From Enterospora canceri (Eukaryota; Microsporidia; Enterocytozoonidae), in NCBI GenBank assembly GCA_002087915.1, contig LWDP01000052.1, forward strand, positions 1 through 15,230: 15,230 bases of DNA, written 5' to 3'. Below the pieces are notes generated by a model, which saw nothing but the letters and a program-made list of their open reading frames with translations, did not search any database and had not been told where the DNA came from. Position 1 is the stretch's first letter, and the number at the start of each line of letters is the position of its first letter. Shown in pieces: positions 6,993 to 12,703 of the stretch. A program made the position numbers and the translations under genes.

Positions 6993-7625
6993 TTAACTTA
7001 ATAAGTTGCCAATGTTGAGTAAACCATTAAGTTCTTTGCTATACACAGACAGTGTTTTCAGGTCTTCTTCCAAATTTCTAAACATTTCCTCAGTATTCTG
7101 AATGTAACCCATGATTTCATAAGGTATTTCAATATCTGATCCATCATCTTTCGTTATTTGCTGTATTTCAGTACAATAGTGATCTGTTATCAGTTTAAAA
7201 TGTCCGATGTCATACAGGAACTTTCTACAAGCACTGATTTTTTTACTTGCTGTTTTCAGTTCATTAATCAAATCTACCTTTTCATTTTCGAAAGTTTCCT
7301 TGTCTGTTACACCACTATCGTATTTGTCCTTGATATATGTCATGTCATTTTTGTATTTAGTAATATACCATTCAACTTCATACACCTTGCACTTCACTTT
7401 CCTTCTTTGGATATCCTCGTACATATTTTTGATTTCATTTTCCTGGTCATCTGGAGTCATTTCCTGAAACCCATTCAATTTTTTGGCCTGTTTTTTGGTC
7501 ATGTGTTGGGTTGCCTCCTTGTCGAGCTTGAATTTAGTGCTTATTCCATCTAATGTCGCATTGTAGAACATGCTGCTCAAGCTTTCAGCAGATAATGCAC
7601 AGATTACAAACGAGATCAGCAACAT
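6993..7625 (-). CDS. Predicted secreted helical protein P3 (210 aa), unknown
   Basis: Not recognised. The chosen start gives MLLISFVICALSAESLSS, a typical signal peptide with cleavage near Ala13. The mature protein is Lys/Glu-rich and mostly helical, with a charged central segment (KKQAKKLNGFQEMTPDD) and Cys pairs (VKCKVYEV, SACRKFL, HYCTEI). An in-frame ATG at 7706 would add 27 residues, but the minus strand has TTTTTATACCTTATG immediately before 7625, matching the P1/P2 leader core. The C-terminal part (YEIMGYIQNTEEMFRNLEED) resembles in pattern the tail of the broken P4 gene (NEIGIWIEINQYWDEMLFKE), so the two may be distant paralogues. Confidence 0.72.
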   Translation of the reverse strand: MLLISFVICALSAESLSSMFYNATLDGISTKFKLDKEATQHMTKKQAKKLNGFQEMTPDDQENEIKNMYEDIQRRKVKCKVYEVEWYITKYKNDMTYIKDKYDSGVTDKETFENEKVDLINELKTASKKISACRKFLYDIGHFKLITDHYCTEIQQITKDDGSDIEIPYEIMGYIQNTEEMFRNLEEDLKTLSVYSKELNGLLNIGNLLS

Positions 7626-7635
7626 AAGGTATAAA
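7626..7635 (-). promoter_or_regulatory. TTTTATACC-type start leader of P3
   Basis: Minus strand TTTTTATACCTTATG. It shares TTTTATACC with P1 and P2 but has two bases instead of six between ACC and ATG. It decides the start of P3. Confidence 0.5.
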
Positions 7636-7684
7636 AATGTTTGATTTTTATTTAAATTTGTCGGAATTAGTAAAACAATATCAA

Positions 7685-8372
7685 TTATAAATATTTTAAT
7701 GTACAATTGTCATACAGATTTCTAATCAAATTCTCATATTTTGCAAAAAACACAGTGATGATTTCCTTTTCCTTAAACAACATTTCATCCCAGTACTGGT
7801 TTATTTCAATCCATATACCTATTTCATTTAAACTACGATTCTCGATGGCTTTGTCTCCCTTAGATAAGCCATTGCTTCTATTCGCACATGGGCAATCATA
7901 ATTGCCAACAATTTCACATCAATCAAATTACAACCCAATTTAACCAGACAGTCCACCATTGGTTGTTTTATCTGGTTAATACATCGAATCACAGTTGTTT
8001 CATACTTCTCCATTGTCACACGGGTTTTCATTTCGGACAATCTTTCAGCAATAATTTTCAGGTACTTAATCCTGGCATCAAAATCATCCGTTGATACATC
8101 ATTCATCATTATTTTGATTCCTAGACGGTGTATTGCATCCTTCCTATCTTGAAATGTCAAGGTTTCATTGAATGTTTTCAGTTGATCAAAATTCTGCTGC
8201 TTTTTCGTTTCCAATTCTTCTGATAACGTTATTTTGGTGTACTCTATCACCTTTTCCACTTTATGTTTCAATCTACCCATCTTATTGCTAATTTAGCAGG
8301 ATTTGCTACCATCAATAACGGGTTACTGGTTGTTTGAAATGATGCTGTAACAAATACCAGATAAGAAAACAT
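7685..8372 (-). pseudogene. Predicted secreted protein P4, broken by two frameshifts
   Basis: Three overlapping frames make one gene-like reading. Frame 1 starts at 8372 right after ACCC (ACCCATG) with a signal peptide, MFSYLVFVTASFQTTS, and stops at 8268. Frame 2 covers about 8280-7828 (MGRLKHKVEKVIEYTK..., 150 codons) and holds the helical Cys-containing core. Frame 3 is open from after a stop at 7919-7921 to the stop at 7685-7687 and includes NEIGIWIEINQYWDEMLFKE. Both shifts go the same way (one base missing or two extra each). The first must lie in 8294-8271, the second in 7918-7831. The summed length is about 228 codons, close to P3 (210) and P5 (216). The start MFS-L resembles P5. It is a decaying gene or contains sequencing indels. 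Frame 2 alone would be a 150-residue protein lacking a signal peptide. Confidence 0.62.
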
Positions 8373-8736
8373 GGGTAAAATAATATCAAATAGTCAATAT
8401 TAGTCAAATGTGTCTAACGTCTTAAAGGAAAACTTTGTGAGGAAATGTTTGTAGGATACCTGAATTGATACCAGGAAAAGTGTCAAACCTGTCAAAAGGA
8501 TTATCTGATTACCTTGAACTCCAAATTGTGGACAGCGAATCACCAGTAAATGCTACACCCAACAAGGTTGATCAATGGTATATTTAATAGGCATGTATAA
8601 GAAAGAAACGGGAAATTTTATCCAATGTATGTGTCTACATAACCATCATATAAATCAGAAGAATGATGTAGGTACATGATCAGAAAGATTGAATAAAGTC
8701 TTATCTTAATTACCCAGTTAACTCAGTGTCATTTTG
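8373..8736. other. Intergenic region between P5 and P4
   Basis: AT-rich, 364 bases, with no supported gene. It holds the CCC tract of P4 (8373-8375) and copy 2 of the dispersed element (8450-8564). The remaining 170 bases, next to the P5 stop, show nothing I can name. Confidence 0.6.
8450..8564 (-). repeat. Dispersed non-coding element, copy 2 (about 115 bp)
   Basis: On the minus strand it runs from TGTTGGGTGTAGCATTTACTG to CAATTCAGGTATCCTACA. It is similar to copy 1 along its whole length, with small indels in the middle. It ends about 78 bases upstream of the P4 ATG, in the same orientation as that gene. Confidence 0.78.
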
Positions 8737-9387
8737 TTATTCCATTGGGAATAATTGTATCAGTTGCCTATATTTCTTCTGCAACAGTTCCAAGTTTTTA
8801 GTCTGTTTAACATGATCCTCTTCGCATTCCTTTCCAACATCATAATACTTCTGTATCCTACCTATTTTCACACTTGCTTCATCCAAATCATCAATCGTAG
8901 ACATCACATTTTCTATTACCATATCACTAACGCTGAACAAATCAGACTTAGCGTATGTCAATCCAGCAAATTCTCTGATCATATGATAAGTTTGTTTACA
9001 CTGATTCATTAAAATTTGAATCAAATTGTAATAGAATGTTTGCGATGATATGTAACACATTGCATACTCATTTTTTTGTTGTATTACTTCAGTCATCAAA
9101 TCATTAAGTGTTTGATCAACCATATCGTAGGTTGTCGTACAACTGTTGATTTTATTGTTAAGATTCAATAAGAACGTTTCTTGCTCATAAAATGACTTGT
9201 TATCAATCAAATTCAGGATTATAGCATGGTTTCTATCAGAAACCTTAATGGCAGTACGTGCACAATTTGTCGTATAGTTAGTAAGTTGAACAACTACCTC
9301 TGCCAGTGACAATGCATCCAGTTGTTTATCACTAGTGCTACTGATTCTACAGACATACAGCAACATCAAATACAATTGACTAAACAT
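8737..9387 (-). CDS. Predicted secreted helical protein P5 (216 aa), unknown
   Basis: Not recognised. It begins MFSQLYLMLLYVCRISSTSD, a plausible signal peptide, and the start is fixed by CCCATG. The mature part is helical with about five Cys (NC, SC, MC, QC, EC) and ends in a charged segment (NLELLQKKYRQLIQLF). It is first in transcription order of the array. Repeat copy 3 lies about 120 bases upstream in the same orientation, just as copy 2 lies upstream of P4, so P4 and P5 may descend from a tandem duplication that included upstream DNA. Confidence 0.7.
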   Translation of the reverse strand: MFSQLYLMLLYVCRISSTSDKQLDALSLAEVVVQLTNYTTNCARTAIKVSDRNHAIILNLIDNKSFYEQETFLLNLNNKINSCTTTYDMVDQTLNDLMTEVIQQKNEYAMCYISSQTFYYNLIQILMNQCKQTYHMIREFAGLTYAKSDLFSVSDMVIENVMSTIDDLDEASVKIGRIQKYYDVGKECEEDHVKQTKNLELLQKKYRQLIQLFPME

Positions 9388-9505
9388 GGGTTGTGATATT
9401 ACAGTTAAATTTATACGAAGTATTGAATAATTAATATACTTTGCTGAAGTATTATTTTATTAATTCACATCATTGCGTGATCTACAAATATTTTATTATG
9501 GTCGT

Positions 9506-9588
9506 TGTTGGATAACTGACTGATATCAGTAAGGTGCCAGGTATATCAAAGGGTTTGGATAAGAAATGCGTTTTCTTGAATCCTAATC
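9506..9588 (-). repeat. Dispersed non-coding element, copy 3 (partial, diverged)
   Basis: On the minus strand it reads ATTAGGATTCAAGAAAACGC, then CCCTTTGATA, CTGATATCA and CAGTTATCCAACA, in the same order and at nearly the same spacing as copy 1 (AATTGGGGTTCAAGGTAAACC, CCCTTTGATA, CTGATATCA, CAGCTATCCGACA). The other half (TGTTGGGTGTAG...) is not clearly present, so the upper boundary is uncertain. Confidence 0.65.
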
Positions 9589-10007
9589 ATGATCAATGTC
9601 CTCAAACAAGTCCACATAAAATATCACAATAATGATCAATGATCTCATTCACAACTTAATGTTCAGGAAAATACGCAAATGCAGGTTACCTCAATAAATG
9701 ATTATAGTTAAGAAAGACAGAGTTAAGAAAATTGACTTTAAAGATCTTGAAAAATGCCATGGTGTCTAATATTTATCAATCCCGACATTACCTAAGATAT
9801 GAGCTTCAACAGAAGCACCCAATAATTCCATTATCAATACTTTTGCATGTCACCAAACCTGATAGAAATGACTAGATGTATTTTATCGAATACAGTAGCT
9901 ATTGTTGCTATGCATTTCTATTTACTTCTATATATTTGGGATCACTTGTTGTTTACAGTTTCATCATTCTATTGGCTGTTTATCAATAAAAACATAAATA
10001 TTGTTTA

Positions 10008-10010
10008 CCC
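10008..10010 (+). promoter_or_regulatory. CCC motif abutting the SR-beta-like start
   Basis: Sequence TTTACCCATG, with no spacer between CCC and ATG. P5, P4 and the RFC gene have the same CCCATG context on the minus strand. Confidence 0.5.
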
Positions 10011-10571
10011 ATGTCAACATTGTTACATTACGTCTTAACCTGGCTTGCTGTGCCACAGAAAATGATTGCTAAGCTCCTGTGCTACCTAAACCATCACATC
10101 AACTCCACTGCTATTTCAGTAGTCTTCTGCACCATTCTACTATGCATTGGTATCCATTCTTTGCTGATAAAAAAGCCAGAGAGAAAGAAAGTGTTTTTTG
10201 TGGGAAGGAGGGAATCAGGGAAGACCACGGCCCTGCTTCAGATTCTACTGAAGAAAAAAGACAGGCGAATCAGGGCAGTGAAGAGGACGACACCGACGCT
10301 GATTCAGCACAGCACCGTCATCAACGACCTTGAGATCGTCGAGGTCGAACAGAGCGACGAGAAAGACGTTTTGAAGAAGTTTTCGATAAATGGCAGGGAT
10401 AAGTTCATCTTCTTCCTGCGAGATGACGATGAGACGTATCCACAGCTACTGGGCAACTTCGATATTCATTTTGTGATGTGGAAGAAGGTGAAACACGAGC
10501 CACGAAATGACATTTTGTACCTGAATGAGGACGCAGTTGCTCTCATCGATTTGCTCTATAAGAATTGCTGA
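10011..10571 (+). CDS. Membrane-anchored P-loop protein, probably SRP receptor subunit beta
   Basis: SR-beta is the ER-membrane GTPase that anchors SR-alpha for co-translational targeting. Seen: a transmembrane segment at about residues 32-52 (NSTAISVVFCTILLCIGIHS), then KKPERKKVFFVGRRESGKTT with a P-loop GRRESGKT at 65-72, placed as in SR-beta (one N-terminal membrane helix, then a small GTPase). TPTLIQHSTVI could be the switch I region. KFIFFLRDDDE may replace a later strand, but I see no NKxD base-recognition motif. At 186 residues it is shorter than yeast Srp102 (about 244), with the second half of the G domain reduced. Another small membrane GTPase remains possible. Its 3' end is 10 bases from the convergent RFC gene. 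Confidence 0.62.
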   Translation: MSTLLHYVLTWLAVPQKMIAKLLCYLNHHINSTAISVVFCTILLCIGIHSLLIKKPERKKVFFVGRRESGKTTALLQILLKKKDRRIRAVKRTTPTLIQHSTVINDLEIVEVEQSDEKDVLKKFSINGRDKFIFFLRDDDETYPQLLGNFDIHFVMWKKVKHEPRNDILYLNEDAVALIDLLYKNC

Positions 10572-10581
10572 AACGGTGCGC

Positions 10582-11481
10582 TTATTTGTTTATTTCTAGC
10601 ATTTCACCAAACATGGCGTAGAATTGGATTCTACTGCTGTTTCCTTGACTCATTCTGTGTTGATAGGCGCCTATGATTCTTAAAAACTCATAATTGTCGC
10701 TGTCTTTGGCTATTGAAAAGAGTCCATTCATTATTTCAGAATAGTCGTATTTGTGAGAGAAGAGCTCCTCTGCATTTGCAATGAGCTCATTCGTCTCCTT
10801 CCTAGTGATGATGTCGACTATTCTTAGTAGCTTCTTCCTGTTTGGCACACCATTTATGCTATAAAGAAAGTTGTCATCGATTCTGAAGGCATCACTGCTG
10901 ACGCCCAGAACACCTTGCAGAATGTTCAGACAGCTCCTGAAGTCTCCCCGACTCAGTTCAACCAATGCCTCCTTCCCAGACTGCGTCAGATGAATATTCT
11001 CATTCTGACAAATTTGATCAAGTAGGGAATCAAATTTGGCTATTCCAATTCGGTCAAACTTCAAAATAGCCATCCTGGACTGAATTGCTTCAATCATTTT
11101 TGACACTTCGTTGCAAATCAAGATGAATTTGGTACTTTTGGTCTCAATGATGCGCCTGAGTGCCTGTTGTGCCGCAGTAGTCAGATTGTCGCATTCATCG
11201 AGTATCACTAATTTAGAGTCACATGCCACCTGCGTGAATCCCTTAATTCTGTTTCGTACCACATCAATTCCCCTCTCATCACTTGCATTCAATTCCAATA
11301 CTCCTTCATACTTCTTGCTCAATATTTTTGCAATGGTTGTCTTCCCAGTCCCAGGTGGCCCACAAAGCAGAATATGTGGATGATCATCCCGTAGATTACG
11401 TAGTATCTTCACAACTGGTTCATTTCCAATTACATCCTCCAATTTAGCTGGCCTGTATTTTTCAGTCAGAAGCAGTGCCAT
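10582..11481 (-). CDS. RFC2: Replication factor C small subunit (RFC2 / yeast Rfc4)
   Basis: A clamp-loader ATPase that opens PCNA at primer ends. Seen: TEKYRPAKLEDVIGN at the start, Walker A GPPGTGKT (41-48), ELNASDERGIDVVRNRIKGF (63-82), Walker B VILDECD (92-98) with DECD instead of the common DEAD, the QQALRRIIE helix, and sensor 1 region LICNEVSK. GIDVVRN plus AQQALRR points to the RFC2/Rfc4 orthologue. The usual SRC arginine-finger motif reads SRM at 135-137, keeping the Arg but not the Cys. It has 299 residues against 323 in yeast, complete with the C-terminal collar. CCCATG marks the start. The Nse2 stop lies 15 bases upstream on the same strand. Confidence 0.93.
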   Translation of the reverse strand: MALLLTEKYRPAKLEDVIGNEPVVKILRNLRDDHPHILLCGPPGTGKTTIAKILSKKYEGVLELNASDERGIDVVRNRIKGFTQVACDSKLVILDECDNLTTAAQQALRRIIETKSTKFILICNEVSKMIEAIQSRMAILKFDRIGIAKFDSLLDQICQNENIHLTQSGKEALVELSRGDFRSCLNILQGVLGVSSDAFRIDDNFLYSINGVPNRKKLLRIVDIITRKETNELIANAEELFSHKYDYSEIMNGLFSIAKDSDNYEFLRIIGAYQHRMSQGNSSRIQFYAMFGEMLEINK

Positions 11482-11496
11482 GGGATCAAAATGTTT

Positions 11497-11883
11497 TCAA
11501 TTCTTCTTTTCACTAAGTTGCTTCCCACAACCAATAACTGGGCATGTTTTACTACTTCTTCTTATTTCATCCATAATGGCCTTTCTTTCAAATCTATGGC
11601 CACAAGTAGAAGCATATTCGTCTTCTATCTCAGCCTGAGTCAAAGGACAGCGTCCACTTCTTTTGAACTCTTCCACGTCCTCAGTCTCGTTTCTCTTTAC
11701 CACAACCTTAATTCTACTAGGATTAAGCAATTTATCTGGATTTATACAGGCCTCAATCTGCTGCAGAATGTGCATTTCAATAGTGTCATCTACCTTCATA
11801 TCGAAGTTTTTAATAAGTTCCTGTATTCTCATCATGATATCCTTCCTCTCTTTCATCACATCCAAAAAGACGCTGTTCCTCAT
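11497..11883 (-). CDS. NSE2: Nse2/Mms21-type SP-RING SUMO E3 ligase
   Basis: Nse2 is the SUMO ligase subunit of the SMC5/6 genome-stability complex. The C-terminal half carries an SP-RING: RCPLTQAEIEDEYAST, then CGHRFERKAI, then CPVIGCGKQL. C79, C94, H96, C114 and C119 are placed as in the Nse2 zinc-finger family (CPLT...CGH...CPxxGC). The N-terminal half is helical (MKERKDIMMRIQELI), as expected for the SMC5-binding coiled coil. At 128 residues it is about half the yeast length. An ATG at 11961 is in frame, but GGGCCC sits five bases before the ATG at 11883, and the longer form would run into the divergent acetyltransferase gene, so 11883 is preferred. Confidence 0.82.
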   Translation of the reverse strand: MRNSVFLDVMKERKDIMMRIQELIKNFDMKVDDTIEMHILQQIEACINPDKLLNPSRIKVVVKRNETEDVEEFKRSGRCPLTQAEIEDEYASTCGHRFERKAIMDEIRRSSKTCPVIGCGKQLSEKKN

Positions 11884-11901
11884 TTTGTGGGCCCATAAAT
11901 T
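11884..11901. promoter_or_regulatory. 18-bp divergent promoter with palindromic GGGCCC
   Basis: The whole space between two divergent ATGs is 18 bases. GGGCCC at 11889-11894 is its own reverse complement, so each gene sees CCC: five bases before the Nse2 ATG and seven before the acetyltransferase ATG. Confidence 0.65.
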
Positions 11902-12693
11902 ATGTCGAAGGCAATCAGAAGAATCACTGGCAACACAACAGATATCAACTACGGTACACACACGTTTTCAGCTCCAAATACACTATGTAGACGTGTCTAC
12001 GATGGCTTCAATATCTGTAGCAAGTGCCTGTGGACATTTGTGACTGAAAAATCATTAAAAATCCACAATGGATGTTGTAAAGGGGGAAACCTGAAAATAT
12101 TCTACGAATGCGAGTTTAAGGAAGGAAAACATGGGAAAATTGGATTCACCAGAATAAACAGGCTGAGTAACAAACAGACATTGGCTGCACTTGGAGACGC
12201 ATTTATAAGACAGAAGACTGTCTACTGTGAGCTGAATCTCTATGAATTCTACGCAGCAGTGGACTTGGAATCGCATGAAATTATGGGATATTTTTCAAGG
12301 CACAGCCAGTTGGAGAATTCACTTAGTTGCCTAGTTGTTTTCCCACCGTATCAAGGATGCGGAATAGGGACACTTTTGATTGATTTATCGCAGCAGAAGG
12401 CTATTACAAGGAGCAATGGAATCGAATACTCAGATCCAAATAAGATATATGTTCCACTTGGTCCAGAAAGGCCACTTTCAGATACAGCCTATCTCTGCTA
12501 CAAGAATTACTGGGCTGTCAAGACAGCTGGAGCCAGAACAGTACAAGAAGTGGCTGAAAAGGAGAACATTGGGCTGGAAGATGCTGTAGTTGGATTGGAG
12601 GCGAATGGATTCGACTTCAATGAATGGCGCATAAAGAAGAAAATGCCTAGGAGAAAATTGAAGAGGGAACTTCCTGATAAATTAGTCAGGTGA
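11902..12693 (+). CDS. MYST-family histone acetyltransferase (Esa1/Sas2 type)
   Basis: It transfers acetyl from acetyl-CoA to histone lysines. Domain order: a CCHC zinc finger (C39, C42, H55, C58 or C59) in NICSKCLWTFVTEKSLKIHN, then FIRQKTVYCELNLYEFYAAV with the conserved auto-acetylated Lys at 105, GYFSRH, motif A SCLVVFPPYQGCGIGTLLID with catalytic-site Cys143 and the acetyl-CoA loop Q151-G156, and GPERPLSDTAYLCYKNYW with catalytic Glu189. At 263 residues it is essentially the bare catalytic domain, and the Esa1 chromodomain is absent, so Sas2-like or reduced Esa1. The region between LIDLSQ and GPERPLSD is longer than usual (KAITRSNGIEYSDPNKIYVP). It is divergent to Nse2 and convergent to the chitinase with 10 bases between stops. 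Confidence 0.92.
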   Translation: MSKAIRRITGNTTDINYGTHTFSAPNTLCRRVYDGFNICSKCLWTFVTEKSLKIHNGCCKGGNLKIFYECEFKEGKHGKIGFTRINRLSNKQTLAALGDAFIRQKTVYCELNLYEFYAAVDLESHEIMGYFSRHSQLENSLSCLVVFPPYQGCGIGTLLIDLSQQKAITRSNGIEYSDPNKIYVPLGPERPLSDTAYLCYKNYWAVKTAGARTVQEVAEKENIGLEDAVVGLEANGFDFNEWRIKKKMPRRKLKRELPDKLVR

Positions 12694-12703
12694 TTTAACT
12701 GTT

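Larger units (their letters stand above)
9388..10010. other. Divergent intergenic region between P5 and the SR-beta-like gene
   Basis: It is 623 bases, AT-rich, and holds start-proximal CCC tracts at both ends (9388-9390 on minus, 10008-10010 on plus). Copy 3 of the dispersed element starts at 9506. A hydrophobic open frame at 9847-10038 (plus) overlaps the next gene and is not supported. This is the longest spacer in the window and must contain both promoters. Confidence 0.6.

Noticed and set aside
7626..7706. Longer P3 start (MYIKIFI...) giving a second hydrophobic segment
   Set aside because: The TTTTATACC leader lies directly before 7625, and the shorter form has a textbook signal peptide.
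7831..8294. Programmed -1 frameshifting in P4
   Set aside because: The direction of both shifts would fit, but I find no X-XXY-YYZ slippery heptamer in the first overlap window (8294-8271), and two such events in one short gene are improbable.
8268..8372. Short intron explaining the first frame change in P4
   Set aside because: A GTAGCA...AATTAG stretch of 22 bases is present, but its removal gives the wrong frame (22 is 1 mod 3; 2 mod 3 is needed), and a 39-base alternative also fails.
9847..10038. 63-codon hydrophobic plus-strand frame upstream of the SR-beta-like gene
   Set aside because: It overlaps the next gene's start, has no CCC context, and AT-rich spacers readily give hydrophobic frames.
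11884..11961. Longer Nse2 start (MCTVVDI...)
   Set aside because: It would overlap the start of the divergent MYST gene and read through the GGGCCC promoter; the shorter start is preceded by CCC.
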